Assembly (NCBI RefSeq): GCF_949628265.1
Contig: NC_088786.1
Location: forward strand, 3,658,001 to 3,722,000
Direction: 5' to 3'
Source: Cloeon dipterum
Lineage: Eukaryota; Arthropoda; Insecta; Ephemeroptera; Baetidae
DNA: 64,000 nt
Each line of letters begins with the position of its first letter. The stretch's first letter is position 1. Below are positions 47,939 to 62,240 of this stretch, piece after piece. The notes under the pieces were generated by a model. That model had not been told where the DNA came from. It made no database searches and worked only from the letters and a program-made list of their open reading frames with translations. The position numbers and the translations under genes were made by a program.

Positions 47939-50900
47939 ATGAGGGCTTTGATCGTCCTTCCCTTGCTCTTTTCGCTCTCATGTGGATGGAAAATCTTCCA
48001 CCTGGGAAAGTTCCGTGGCCCGAAATCGGAGGTGTCACCGAGCAGAGCGTTTCCTGATTTGTGGTTTGACCAGAAACTGGACCACTTTGACCCAACGAGT
48101 GACAAATTGTGGAAACAGGTATTTCAAAATGCTTTTTTTTAACATAACACAGTATTAAGTGATTTATTGCCCTTTCTTCCAGAGGTATTTTGTAAACGAC
48201 GAATTTCATGAAAAAGGGGGCCCCGTATTTCTGATGATCGGCGGCGAGGGTAAGGCTGATGCCATCTGGATGGAGCAAGGCATGTGGGTGGAGTACGCCA
48301 AGCAGTTTAAAGCCCTCTGCTTCCAAGTGGAGCATCGATTCTACGGGAAAAGCCACCCAACAGAGTAAACATATCAATGCAGCGTCTAACTATTAAATCC
48401 TAAACTCAAGCCACGCAGGAACTCGAGTGTGAAAAATTTGGTGTACCTCAGCAGCGAACAGGCTTTGGCGGATTTATCGTATTTCATCAGACAAATGAAC
48501 AAAAAGTATTCACTGCCAAGAGGAACTCAGTGGGTTACCTTTGGAGGGTCCTACCCTGGCTCTCTGTCTGCATGGATGAGGCTAAAATATCCGCATTTGG
48601 TTCACGCCGCCGTATCTGCCAGTGGACCACTTCTTGCTGTCGCGGATTTCAGTGGTGAGTTTTTTTCTAATTCCAAAGGAAAATCAATTTCTGTCAAGTT
48701 TGCTTTTTAAAAATGTATAAAACGTTGCATATTGTGTAGAGTACATGAGGGTTGTTCGAGATTCTCTGGCGACTCACAGTGACGAATGCGTGTCAGCGGT
48801 CGCAGAAGCGAACAAGCAGTTTGAAATTTTGCTCAGACACCGGATTGGACAGCAAAGGATCGACAAATTGTTTAAGTATGGCCTTGGGAACTTTATAGTT
48901 TTTTAACTTATTATCTTCATTAAATATAGATTTTTATAAGAATATAGAAAAAGAAAAAAAACACGTGGGTAATTTCTGACGTATTAAAAATTAATCAACG
49001 GCTCACTTCAGCGGAGATTAATTCAGGGTGACCTGCTAATAGCGAAATTCTGATAGGAAAAAATTAAATCGCCGATTCAGAGTTATCTGCTGCTAATAAT
49101 GTGGCATGAAATTTATTTTGAAAGTAAAGTACCACTGACGCGAGGCCTGCGGTGCTGAAACAGCTGCTTTACAATATAGGAACGTGTTATTTAATTTTTT
49201 CCTCTTAAAATTTCACTTCTAGCCGAAAATCCTGGAAATGTTTCCGCTCATTGTCATAGTTTAGCCATAAATGATCAAATTTTTTAATAATTTTAGCTTG
49301 TGTGATTCGGTGGTGGACTCCTCAAAGAACGACATTTCCAACCTTTACGAAACCCTGGCTGGAAACTTCGCTGGCGTAGTTCAGTACAACAAGGACAACC
49401 GGCAGTTTGAGGGTGCTATAGGCGCAAACATCACCATCGACGTTGTCTGCGACATCATGACGAAAAGCAGCATCGGCTCTGCGGTCACCCGGTACGCGGC
49501 CGTCAATGATCTGCTCATGAAGACGTACGATCAAAAGTGTCTCGACTACAAATATGAAAATATGATCAACGAATTCAGAAACGAAACCCTGGAAGGAGCA
49601 ACTGGGGCAGGTATGAAATATTAATATTTTAAATTAGAAATTACCTAGACAAAATGCATGTTTAATTTTAAACTTACTCTCACTACTTCTCTTTGCCCTT
49701 TAAATTATTACTGTTTTCTATCACAATGAAGAAAAATCAGACTTTCTACAGAAATGCATTTTCTCGTGATTTCTAACCGAAGGTCGGCAGTGGATGTACC
49801 AAACGTGCACCGAGTTTGGTTTCTTCCAGACCTCAACTTTGCCGACCCAACCTTTCGCCGATCATTTCCCAGTAGATTTCTTCATTCAGCAGTGCTCTGA
49901 CGTCTACGGCCCCAGGTGAGAATAGATTATTATTTTCATGATTCATATTCACACACGAGCTCTCTTTTGAGAAACCTTCGCCTTGAGGGGAAGTTTTCGC
50001 TCGGGTGTCCTCATTGCCAAGGTTGCTGCATGTCAATACCCGCGATTTCTATTGTTAATTTGCGTGATACACACTCAACATGTTTAGTGCTTCGGCGAAG
50101 AGTGCCGTGAATGGAACCGATTGGGCTATATTCACATTGTAAAAAGTGAAATTTAGAATATGAGTTGCATAAAAGCGCGATACGAATTTTATGCAGGATA
50201 TTGCACGCCATATAATTATTTCTGCTCGCACCTGCCTCGCAAAAAATCTTTTACTGCGTGGTTTTTATTGGTATTTTGCGCCATCGAGAAGGGTTGTGTA
50301 TAAAATATATATTGCATAGTTATCACGTTTGCGCTTGCGATGATAATTCTTTTTTAGGATCCCCTGAATTGACCAGGAAATGCTTTCGCAATTTATTGCA
50401 CTCTTTATCCAGGAAACGAATATACTTCTGGCAGGAGTCTGAGGATCTTAAATGAATATTTTTCTTAAACAAGGCCCAGTTTGACCGAAAATTCCATTGA
50501 GAAAATCACGATTTCTCCACGTCACTTATTATGCGGGGTTTACGGCAATCAAATTTTAATTTTTCTCCAAATCTGTTCAGTTTGGTCGTAGAACGAAAAT
50601 TTGAAGACCGTTTTAATAGTCTACAGTCAAATTGAACGACTTTCCTGTTGACCTCTAAGTGTTTTTCAAATTTGAAAATGAATTTTAAAAAATCTCAATT
50701 TTGAAATAGTTATTTTGTAGAGCGGGAAAATTGGGTTTAATAAATTAAAAACTAGAACGGTGTTGGTACTGATTTTTTTATAAAAAAAAATTGGTGCTTT
50801 ATTAGGCTTTTACAACATTTTTACGCACTCAAAACACACCACTAGATAACCAAAGAAGGATAACCCTTAAACCCTAGTTTTTGCACCTCTAAAAACGAAA

Positions 50901-52278
50901 ATATTTACAATTGTTTATTGTTTACAACTCATCTTGCAACGGAATTTAATTTTTACCACCCTGAAACTATACTTCAGTACATAGTATGGGACATTAAACC
51001 CGGAAAGAGCAATTTTCACAAATGCGTGTCTATTGGAACCCGAGATTAAATTGACACTCTGTTTTTTATTACGCCAGTCTCTAAAACAAAACACGTGTTT
51101 CTCCAAATAATCTTAGCTTGTAACCATCAGATTTACAAAACTGCTGAAGGAATCAAATGATGTTAAAACTCTAACAAAACTTAAACTTGTACATACATTG
51201 TTAAGTTTTGTAACTTTTTGTTTTATAAATTTAAATCGCTGCATAGTTTATCAAAAATTTGTAATTGCGGTAATTGCTATCAATGCTAAATTTCAAGAAT
51301 TTTCTCTTTCTCTAAAGGCTTATTTATTTCATATATTTATTTACGTTGCTAATTGAAATATTCCTTGTAGCGTTATCCGGTTCACCCACCTTGACATGTG
51401 TTTGAAATCTACTTAAATTTGCATATTGCGCTCAATCTAGGATCAAAATTCATTGATTAATCAGTGTAAGCACATTCTTTCAGGTACAACAAGGAGCTGT
51501 TGTCGAATGGAATTTTGCGGACGAACGTGATGTATGGTGCCCTTCAACTCGAAGTGAGCCGCGTCGTCTTCGTGCACGGCTCGATCGACCCGTGGCACGC
51601 CCTGGGCATCACCAAATCGGACAACAATGAGGCGCCCGCCATTTACATAAATGGTAAACTAGCGCAAAAATGATAATGACCCACATCTCCCGATTAGAAA
51701 AATGCACGCTCTTAAACTCTCGCATTCTTCTGTCCATACAGGCACCGCCCATTGCGCCAACATGTATCCCGAGTCTCAGGACGACCCTTCTCAGCTGACG
51801 GCCGCCAGACAACGCATCACGGGGTTGTTGGCCCAGTGGCTGCAACCTTCAGCCAGGTCAGTGCGCTTCCAACCAGTCTAGAGAGTGAAAGTTGATGCAT
51901 CTGTCTTTTATTTTTCGACCTCTATGGTTTTGATTTTCTCACACAACACGAGACTTCTTCTCGTGGGATTTATTATTGTAATCTGCGGAATAAAGCACTT
52001 TCTCGCTGAAATCCTATTTTTTGCTTATTTACTTGTGCTCTCTCATGGAAAATCCCGTGTGCATATCAATGCGTATGTGCGCTTATGCGGGCAGCAAATA
52101 AGTGAGAGTGGAATTTTGTGATTGTAAAAAGGGACCAATAAAAATAAATAGCCGCGTCATCCGCATCATCGTAAATTCATAGTGGATTTTTTTCTTGGCT
52201 TTTAGATTTGAACAAGATGAAATTGATTCAAAATGTTTTCAATTTCTTAAATTATTTATCATTTCCTTTGATATTTAA
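47939..52278 (+). CDS. Secreted serine carboxypeptidase, family S28 (PRSS16-like)
   Basis: Nine exons give 512 aa (human PRSS16 514): 47939-48118, 48183-48364, 48419-48654, 48740-48875, 49297-49610, 49783-49915, 51484-51653, 51742-51856 and 52206-52278. A signal peptide opens it ([16 protein letters not shown]). The family block [21 protein letters not shown] leads the mature part, followed by [12 protein letters not shown] and EHRFYGKS. The nucleophile is Ser165 in [12 protein letters not shown]. Asp429 (HGSIDPWH) and His454 (GTAHCANM) complete the triad. S28 enzymes cleave after proline or basic residues and act in lysosomes or secreted fluid; in insects several are digestive. The last exon (RFEQDE to SFDI) is short, AT-rich and less certain than the rest. 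AATAAA at 52374-52379 follows. The stop is 726 bp from that of the convergent lectin gene. Confidence 0.9.
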
Positions 52279-53004
52279 CGGTTCATATTTTTATGAAAAC
52301 CAAAAGCAAAAACTAATATATTGCGTTTTAAAAGAGATTTATATATTAAATTAATTCTTTTTAAAGGATCGTGAATAAAACTTCAGGAATACATCTTATA
52401 CAACCTTATATTTAGCATTCATTTAAAATACATGTACAATTAGTAGACAAGAATTAAGTATTGTATAGTTGTTCCACCTGCGGGTATAATGCTGCGTTTG
52501 TCCTATAATCCTGTTAAAAGACACTTCTTACATTACACTGTTTGGATCAGTTTTTTTAAACTAATAACACACGTTTCACATGTACATTCAACTCTTCTTT
52601 AGCACTCGTTTGATAAAATAGGCCTTAATAAAAACGTCGCTCCGATATAATTTGTGTAGAAAAATATCTTTTGCCGCGCAAAACAAATACAAAATAATGA
52701 GAGTGATCATTTACGTCATTTCTTGCTAGCAAAATGACTTGCGTGCAGAGATGAGTCGCATTAACCGTACCATAATTGTACAAAAATAGCATGGTCAAGG
52801 AACTCGTCGCTATATAAAAGAGATTTTTCCGTTAACGTTTTCGATTTAAATAAAACCCCCAAAGACACGGCGTGTTGCCAATGCAGAAATAAATTAAACA
52901 CACAACATTGATGAATTTTGACCCCTGAAATAACAATATCAGATGCAAAGTGGCAAATTTCGTCTCAAAAAATCGAACAATTTGCGTCTGGTTTGGAAGA
53001 TAGC
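52279..53004. other. Convergent intergenic region, S28 peptidase / lectin
   Basis: 0.7 kb of AT-rich sequence holding both 3' UTRs. No open frame or RNA gene was recognised. Confidence 0.55.
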
Positions 53005-56000
53005 CTAATATCTACTCTTGGGCTTAACGTTGGCCCTTCCGCTCCTCCAGTCGCCACCGTCGGGGTGGTGGTTGTGGTGGTGGTGGTGCCTCCTCTTGTT
53101 GTCCACGATGATCTCGGCCGAGTCGCGGTTGCGGCCGAATTCGTCGTCTTTCCTCTTGGTCTTGCCGTGGCCGGCGCCGCCCTCCTGCAGATTGTCCCAG
53201 GCCTGTTTGTAGTAGCGGTTGAGTCCGCCGCGGCTCTCCGAACCGGACGAGTCGTAGGAGGCGACCGTGTGGCTGTCGGGGGACGCTCTGTGGCGGAAGT
53301 GCTTTGTCGTGCGATTTCTGCTTTAGGGAAAGAGAAGAGACCAATTAAGCCATGCATAGCGACGAACAAGGACAAAAAGCAGGAAAGATAAAAGAGAGAT
53401 GGAGGCGAACGAATATAACACACGTGAACAACAATAAAACGGACACAAACATGAAAAGCTCAAGCAAACTCGACAACCCCATGCACCTCTGCACAAAACT
53501 TGCCTAAAATGCGTGAAATTATTGACATATTGTTGGAAATCGCGTTATAGGCTTGGGAACTATGAGTAGATCGTTTTTTCTCTCTCAAAAGTGAAACCCT
53601 TTTGATAGAATAAAAATGAACGATTCTCTCAAGCCTATACTCGAATTAATTTCTGCTGAAAGGAGTGTGTGCGACGAGAAAGAGAAATAACATATATTGC
53701 GTGTGTGCTACCAGCGGATAGAGGCCTTCCCAGACGAAATTCGCAATTTGCGATTTTTTACCCCTGCCTATATCGATACAATAAAAGGGACACGAATTTT
53801 TAAATAATCTCTCCAGATTGTCCTGCTGTCCGTGGGGTGCACGTGTGGATGTGGAATGGTGATCGGCAGACAGGCCCCAGAGAGACTTTATAGTGCCACC
53901 AATTGAAAACCGGGGGAATGTGCTATCTACTTTAAAAAAAATCGCAAACTGCATAGTATTTAAATTAATTAGGGGCAATCAACTAACGAAATAGGCGCTC
54001 ATTTTTACCTTTATTTATGGCACTTGGGTGGGTATTGAGTTATTGTGTGTTTTTTCTCGGACTTAGATAGGGTTTGAGAAGTAGCCTGCCCTACTTCTAT
54101 AACCCCTGCTTATAAACTCCCGACGCCCGACTTGTTGGTCAGGGAAAGGCAGGGCCAAAAGCGTGGGGTACCAGCTAGGTGGCAACTTGCGAGAGGGTGG
54201 GGGAGGGAGTTTGCTTTGCGTCCCACTAGAACAACATGATGAGATATGATGTGTCAGCGGCAGCAGGTAAAAGAATTTTGGAGTTTTCACATTCAATTCT
54301 TGATAGTTGGTGTTTTGTGTGTACAGCATATTTCCAATCAGGATGTGTGAGCCACAGTAATAAAAGAGAGTTTATTCCAACCTCTAAGACCCCAAAACTT
54401 TCACATGTAGCAACTTACCTCTTGACGAGAATCACAATCGTGGTGATTATAGCAGCCAGGAAGACGAAACCTCCGAACACTCCGAGAGCAATGATGGCTC
54501 CTGAAATTGCAAATTAAAAATTGCTCTGTAACAACATTTCTTTTCATCATTTTTACCAAGGTTGAGACGAGGGCTACCATCCCGGATTCTCTCCTCCTCG
54601 ACGGAACTTGGCACATTAGCGTTGGGGCCGTTTTCGTTGTGTCTAATATTGACGTCGAGAATTTCGTTTTCGCTCGGGTAAGGCTCGACTTCTTGAATGT
54701 TGTCAGTGGAGCCGACTGTGGGTGGAGGTCTTCTAACTGGAGTGGTAGGCGGTCTGATAGTTGGCAGCAGCGGAGGGCGGCTGAAGCCAGCGCCAGGGCT
54801 AGGTGGCACGAACACGTTCTTGTTTCCGGTTCCAGCGGGAACGTTGACAGCAGAGGCATCAACTGGAAAAGAATTCCGTTAAAATAATTTTTTTTTGTTA
54901 AAATTAAAACTTTTACCTTCGCAGCGGGGTGGGGGTCCGTTCCACCTCTCGTCAACGTCGCACAAGAGGTCGGCTTTGCCAGCGAGTCTGTATCCTGGCG
55001 TGCAGGAGTAGACGACTTGGCTCAGGTAGCCAACACTGTCGTTGAGAAGGTGGTACCTTCCGTTTGAGATTTCAGCAGGCAGACCGCAGTGGATACCTGC
55101 GATTATAATTTAATTATTAATTTTGTTCTTCACGAAAAGCCGTCATAATTACGTTTGCACACGGGAGGGAATTCATTGTAGAAGCCGGTGGGCAGGCAAG
55201 TTCGTGAGGGAGGTCCAACCAAAAGGTGGCCGTCGTCGCAAGTGTACTCGACAATAGAGCCGACATTGAAGTCAGGGGAGGCCATAGTTGAGTTTGGAGG
55301 CTGTTCTGGCCTGCCGCAAGCCTTAGGTTCTGAAATTCCAATTAATTTTAAGAATATACACTATATTATATTTATTCTGATTAACGTACGGTGCTGGCAA
55401 ATGTAGTTGAGCTTAGCGTTGCAGTTGGTGTCGGACCAGAGCCATCCTTTGGAGCCATCGTACCTGGCGCAGTCCTCGTTACCTCCGGGCGTGTTCCAGA
55501 AGGAGACGGACACGTCGTCGCCGCCAATCCACTTCCAGTTGTTCCTGTCCTGAGGATCGCGCACTGCGCCCATCCAGTATTGGCCGTTGGTGTCGCTCCT
55601 GTGACGACGCCACAGCTCCCAGCTGATGAATCCCTGAAGGGCAGGGTTGCTCTCGTCGACGAGGGTGCCGCCGCGGCTCTTGCACAAGGCCGACGCCTCG
55701 CGGAAAGTCTGCGGCTGGCGGTTGTAGAAGATGTAGCACTTGCCGTTGTAGGTAGCGGTGCTGCCGGGAGGCTGGTCGCGGAATTGAGGGCACCTCTCGA
55801 TGGGCAGCGCCTGCGAATACAAGTGCACGTGGTTACTCGTGGGTGTCAAAAGCTTGGAATTTTGCCACGAGAATGAGGAATCGTTATTTATCATAAACAA
55901 TTTTTATTCCTTAGGATGATGAATTATTTACTTTCTAATTTTTGCTGGTTGATCAATGAATTAATTTAAAATTTTGCGCAAAATAACATATAATAAATTC

Positions 56001-56667
56001 AAAACCCTTGTGGTTTTCATTTATATTATTAACAGTTGCGCAACATTTTCAAGAAAATATTTGGAACGTACCTGGTCAGTGTAGACGAAGGCTTCGCAAA
56101 TGGAAAGGGAGGCGGGATTGGTCGATTCTAGGTGGACGCTGACGAAGGCACCTGGCATGGGTGGATTGCAGGGCAAAAAGAGGGGCTTGCCCTCTTCAAG
56201 GAAGCCGTTGAAGCGGTTGCAGATTGGATTGGTGCCCAGGTCGGGTCGGTTGTTGCCGACGCGCACCACGATGCTGGCAGGCTGGTTGTCGCCTGAAAAA
56301 AAAAGAAAAAACGGCATCCAAATGAGTTTGGCATGCTAATTTGTTGGGACCAAGCCCAAAAACATCTACGTGACTTTTTGAGATCTCTTATCATAGCCAG
56401 ACTTAGGATTTATATTCTTTTTTGTGCGTTGAATTTGCTCAAATGCGAACTTACCACAGCAGGACTTTCCAAAGTCGAGACGCACCAGCTGCACCATGTA
56501 CGGCTCCAGCAGGTTGACGTACCACCAAGGCGACCTTTCAGGCGCCGTCAGGGAGCACGTGTCCGCATTGTAGAAAGAGCTGGTGCTGCCGTCGATGGCC
56601 TTCTGGGGGATTCCACCCTGGTCGGTGCTGATTTGCATCGGAGCTTTGCCAGCTGCGACGTTCAACA
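53005..56667 (-). CDS. F-type lectin / C-type lectin / Sushi single-pass membrane protein (5' end not found)
   Basis: Eight exons close in phase: 56455-56667, 56072-56292, 55390-55810, 55153-55329, 54917-55096, 54557-54862, 54419-54500 and 53005-53317. The first listed opens in mid-codon, so a signal-peptide exon is missing. Domains in order: a fucolectin-type F5/8-like domain with the CCG motif in GKSCCGDN; a C-type lectin domain (KCYIFY, WMGAVRD, WSDTNC, YICQ); two Sushi domains (ACGRPE..PVCK and HCGLPA..PRCE); a Pro/Thr-rich stalk; one TM helix (ALGVFGGFVFLAAIITTIVIL); and a cytoplasmic tail with YDSSGSESRGGLNRYYKQAWDNLQ and a His run. The order resembles the selectin-like proteins of flies (CG9095, related to furrowed). 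A role in cell-surface recognition or adhesion is inferred. Alternative frames of the last exon are also open because of its composition, but only this one follows from the TM exon. Confidence 0.85.
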
Positions 56668-59553
56668 CTGCAATCACAGAGGGGAAAATATAATTAAAAG
56701 AGTTCTTTTTACCAATGTCCTATTCTGTATTTGTATATAAACGTAAACTTATATAGCAGTTACGTTTTATGATGAGCAAAGTAAGAACCAGATTTAATGG
56801 TAATTTCTGTAATTTTATCGCACGGAAATACGGCGTTATCTCTTTGAGATGCTGTAACACATTATCATAGTCTAGAGAGAACACTGAAAAGTTCCCATCG
56901 CATCAACAAAAAGAGAATTAACAATTAGACGAAAAGCACTCAATCTTTAAAGACACAGAGAGCTGCAAAAAGACCTGCTTTTGCGCCAACTTATCTTCAA
57001 CATAAGAGCAATTTGAGTTGCCGTCTTGGTTCACTTGGCAAACGAGCAGCGATGAAAAAGCGGCTGTTTGTTATAGCATGAAGCGCGCTGGTTTTTCGCT
57101 ATTGGATATAATGAGTTATGGCATTCCACGTAATAAAAAATTTTGATCGGATGGATGATTTTGGGTGGTTAGGAGCAGTCTAGCGGTTTTGGCTAATTAT
57201 TTGCATACGCGCTCAGTGAGGAGGTGGCCGACATATTAGGCGCATTTAGCATATCCGTTAGTTATCACTAGTTCTGGCAGCACGACCAAAAAGCGACCTT
57301 TGCGTGTACTTTTTCAACGACCCATTGTTATAAGAAAATTTTTCTCTCTCCGACTGCTTATATGACATAAGAATAAATGACAGCAGGACTAGAAAAATTC
57401 CTGCGGTTGCGGTCTCTTTTTCTCTTCCGACGTCCACACAGATTTTCTGTTGTTTTTTCAACCTGAGGCGATCTATCCTTCACGCGATGAATAATGCCTG
57501 ACGAGATGAACCGAATATGGAGCCTAAAAGCAAGAGTGCCTCCTCTTAGTTAGGCATATCCGGCATATGTAAAATGAGCCGAGAGCTAGAAGAAAATGTG
57601 GCTTGCTTCATTTCAAAATTTAAAGGGGAAATATGAAGCCACTGAATTGCTAGATTTGTCGTTGAGTTGAATGGTTGTAAGGCTGCAAAAATTGTCCTTT
57701 AAACAAATACAGTTTCAATCGAACAATTAATATTTTTTAATAAAAATTTATGGCGGTTAGGCACTTTAAATTGGTCTTTAAATTGTGGAACAACCCATGT
57801 GTGACATGGCATATTGACAACACAAATAAAAGCAAAAATGTGCTAGAGTAATGTCCCATTTACGACATTCACCCTTTGCCGGAATAGCCGTATTGTTCGC
57901 AAATGCAATTTTACAGATTCCGGAGGCAATCGCTGCATTGTTTGTAGCACTTAAAGAAAAAGCCAGCGGAAACAAGGTGCATTAAAAGCAATGTATAGAT
58001 ATAAGACCTCGTGGCCCGATCGGTCACACTTTCCATTTTGATGACACCATGCACCGACGACAAAAGCTATTATTTTCGCTGTCACTTTTGTCTGCCTATT
58101 AATCAATGGATCGAGCCAATCCGCAATGAGTGAAACATAATTACGGCCTAATCGGGCAAAACCCACTGGAAACACAATAAACAAAGGTGGTGTTGGCAAA
58201 CAAAGGATGTGCTGGAGATAACGACCGACACAGTTTTCTGCGCGATCTTCGATTATTTTATTTTGCAAAAGGAATTAGTTTTCCGAAGGCCGCGCGCTTC
58301 GATTACGCGCCACGTTGAGAAATGAAGTCATAAAAAGAAGCAATCTCGTATAACTGCAGCGTTGGTCGCTCAAGAGAAAAGTAGATCAGCGCGCCTTCCT
58401 TTTTCTCCACTTACTCGCTTCTTCCTCCTTTATCGTTTTGTGTTCGCTTGTGCTCCGCCAGAAAACAGGTGCGAGACGTCTGCGGACAATTAAGAGTTTA
58501 GCCTTCCCACAGCGCGTGAATTTATTGCACCTCTCGACTGTTGTTGTTTTTGTTCATTTGCATGTCGTCTGGCCGATAATTGATTGGGATTGCAGCCTCT
58601 TTCCCATCAGCTCGGCGTTAAATCATAAATGAGAAAACGAGATAAACCCGTATCGTGGGAAATGTTTAGTTTTCACGCACTTTTCGGCGGAATTGTAACG
58701 TAAAAAGATTGCGTTATGTCACTGCAGAGCGACTCAATAGATCGCAGGATCAGCTTGATTTGCCGGCAGACAGGAAAACGCTTACGCTGGGAACTGAATC
58801 GTCGCACTCGAGATCATGCTCCAATTATGCTTGACCAAAATAGCATGATGAAACCGCTGAGCCATCAGAAATGCAGCATTTCCTGATGGAAGCTTTCTAC
58901 GCAGATTGTCAAGTTGATTGAAACACTAATTTTGTTTCAAATATTATTTAAAATCGAACAAAAAATAGAGAGTACAATGATGAAACAGAAAAAATTTCAA
59001 ATGAAAAAAAAGAACTGTAAAAAAACGAAAAACTGTATTTTTGTTTGATCCGCTTAATTTGTCAATTAAATCTCCAGACCAATCGCTCAAGCCATATTTT
59101 AGAAGTTGATTTTCGAGTTAAAGAGCGTGTGCGGCTGCTGGTTAAGCGCCAGATTATATGAGAAGAGACGCAGCGCAGCACAAGAAGGAATAATAAACGT
59201 GATGCATGACCCACTTGACGAGGAACTGCTTCTCTGCCGGCGCAGGTATTTATTAGGACCTACTAACTACAGTACACGCCGCGCGCGCACCGGATTGAGG
59301 TCATTCAAATGACGCCGAGTGTCGCACTGCAGCCACCAAAGGGAAAAACTTATCACTGCAGATTTGGGGAAATTTGATTACTTTGCAGTCGTGCATTTTA
59401 AAAGACACTTTTCCTAGAGGCGTTGTCAGTCTCTGTGAACATCATCGTGCGCTCCTCGTGACCACCGAGGAGAAGCAGGAAACGAGTGGCAAAGAAAGTT
59501 ATTTTTCTCGGGACTGGCAAACAAGAATGAAAGAAAAAAAGAAACGGGTTAAA

Positions 59554-59579
59554 TGCTGCTGCTGCTGCTGCTGCTGCTG
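59554..59579 (+). repeat. (TGC)n microsatellite
   Basis: Nearly nine perfect TGC units in non-coding sequence. The encoded run would be poly-Cys, poly-Ala or poly-Leu depending on frame, and no gene model includes it. Confidence 0.9.
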
Positions 59580-62034
59580 ACGAAAACACCTTTGACATGT
59601 CGGCCATTAAAAAGAAAAGCGTAGACATGCTTCTCCGTTTGGAAATATTTCCAAAGCTGACGGCGCAACACAATTACAGAGAGAGCTAAATTATTGATGA
59701 AGGGTACGGTGACCTATGCCACAGATAATTTTTGTCACGCCGACTCCTGTCATCAGAATTAGAAATCTTCTGCTCAAGTAGTGATATTCTTATATACTTT
59801 ATTGCATCCAAGAAAAATCGCGAAGGATTTCTCACCGCTAAAAACTTAAATTGTGTTAAAACTCGTAAAATCTTCTTCCTGCTAAGAGAGAAATGAATTA
59901 TTTACTTAAGGTGAGAAAAATCCCGTAACGGAATAACCACAAGTAATTGAGATAAGCCTCAGAACTAACAAGGTAATTACAGAAATCTCGAGAGAGAGAT
60001 ACAATGTGCGAAAAATCAATTCCGATGTAAGGAAGCTAACAAACTCGATAATTAAATCCTATATATCCCAAATGCAAAAAAAAACGCAAAGTAACAAATT
60101 ACATCAATTTAAATATCCGCACAACCAACACGCTTCAAAATTCAGCTGCTAATTAGAAGTTAGGCGCTTTTAGAACACGCAGAGAGAGAATAATTGCATG
60201 CTGCCAAGCACGAATTAATTTAATTTAGATAACAGCCAGCATCATAATTAGCATGCACATGCTGCGCAAAAAGCATGGTTACACGATGTGCCATATGGGC
60301 TGACATCCGCGCTTTTTATTATAACACACCTCGCGGGCAGCAAAGCAATGAATGCAATCGCACGTCTACGCGCGCATTCTTATGCTGATACCCGTTTTTG
60401 CTGGCAACACATGTCGCGGGCGCCGTCTCCTTTCTTACGGTACGTTCCGCCGCATGACTTGACTTTTTCACTTGGATATTAATCTCGTGACGCCATCGCC
60501 TCCTCCTCAATGCGAAATAAATGGCTTTTCGGCCAATTTCGTCCGAGAAGCCGGATTCGATTTGCATATATTTACAACCCGGGAGAGCTCTGCTCTTTGT
60601 TGGCGCACACGTCATTCATTAGAACTGCCAGGTGATTCAGTAAAGTACAGGAAACGAGACGCCAAAGGTAAATATAGCCTGGAATTTCAGCCGGCAAACC
60701 AAGAGAAGAAAGTCGCCATGTAATTTTCCTCATTGTTAACGTCGTTACAAAGCATTGTTGGCCGCGCCGAATGTGGCACACGCACTCCGGTCCACTGTTG
60801 TTATTATTGAGGTGAATTTTATTGTGGCATTGTACATTCACACAAGGAGTGAAGGTGAATAATAATTCATTTGTTAAAGTTATAAATTGGCTGGAAAATG
60901 AACTTTCATCCTCGTGAATTAACGTGACTTCTAGAACGGGCAATTTTTCAGGAAAATCTACGCTGAGGAACAGATTATTAAAATATCAACCAAAAAGTAT
61001 GTTTCCCACTCCTTAATCACTAAAAACTCTGATAAAATTTTAGAAAATCTTTTTAATTGGTAAACGAGTCTTAATTAGGATTGATTGAAAATAAATTAAT
61101 CACGACATAATTTTCATTTGTGCTTGCTATAAAAGACACTCTTTCGACCCAGCCAATTATAATCTCAGAGCAAAATTAGCTTTTGAGCACAGACTAATTA
61201 GACGCGAAGTAGTTCTGCGTCCTCCTTAAGAAACGCGTTCGGTTTTGTTTTGTCAACAGAGAAGAGCAGAGACACTTATTTTGATTACAACAGTGTCGTC
61301 TCGAAAGAGATCCATCCAGGCAGATTGCATTACTCTTACTCTTCTCCGCGTTCAAGTCGCAGACAAGTCGCTTCGATTGTGTAGCACGTGAAGCGAGCAG
61401 ATGATATCTTTTGGGGACCATGCAACCAAATTTATTGGCACGTCGCGCCGAGACCATTCTCTCTTTTTTGCGTGCAGAAAATTCACTGCCGAAACTGGAG
61501 CACAGATTTATTTCGAAAATTAAAGATTCGCTCGGCGCGGTCTTGGCACTTGCAGCAGATGAAAGTTCATATATAAGGGTGACACACAAGTGGCGAGCGG
61601 AGCCAACTTTTCGAATCGACTGCTTGCCGATCTGATTCACGCCGAGCAAAACTTTCAAAATTGCAGCGCTTATGCAATTGTTTGTGCGCACCAGAATAGA
61701 ATACCAACATGGAGAAATTGCCGAGTTAGATCAGCTTTATGTAATGCGCGAGTATAGCCGTGTAATATACCGCTTTCGATACTTTCCTCGGACCATCCGC
61801 CTGCATGTTAATGACCATTATTTGGACTCATGAATTATGCATGCCGAACGTATTGTTTATAATCGACCTGGTGTGCAGAGGTGTTAATACTACAAACCGT
61901 TGAACCAGGACGCTCAACGCTGTTATTTAGTATCTACGAATAATAGCTTCATCATTTCATGTTTTCAGAAAAGATAGAGTTAATCTCTTTTATGGATTAC
62001 AATCGGGGATTAGTGTGTATGGATTGATTAGCTA

Positions 62035-62240
62035 CTTCTCGAAAAATTAAACGGGGTTTTCGATGATGTTTCGCTAGATTTCGATTTCTTTCGTCGCAAT
62101 CTATCCTACGGTGTGAAAATTCCCTAAATTGTGAAATAAATCATAGTTTTACAGTAGGAGACAGTGCTCCCCGATTTATTCAAAAGCTTTAACGGCTAAC
62201 TGGGAAATTTTTAGCTTTTTCCTAATTTTTAGATAAAGAT
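62035..62240 (+). repeat. Dispersed repeat family 2, copy 3 (partial)
   Basis: Matches the second half of copy 1 (43375-43580): AAATTAAACGG near the start, then AAAA..CTAAATTGTGAAATAAATC, TTTTACAGTA, CAGTGCTC and GGGAAATTTTTAGCTTT in the same order. A roughly 70-bp stretch after AAACGG differs between the copies. Confidence 0.55.
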
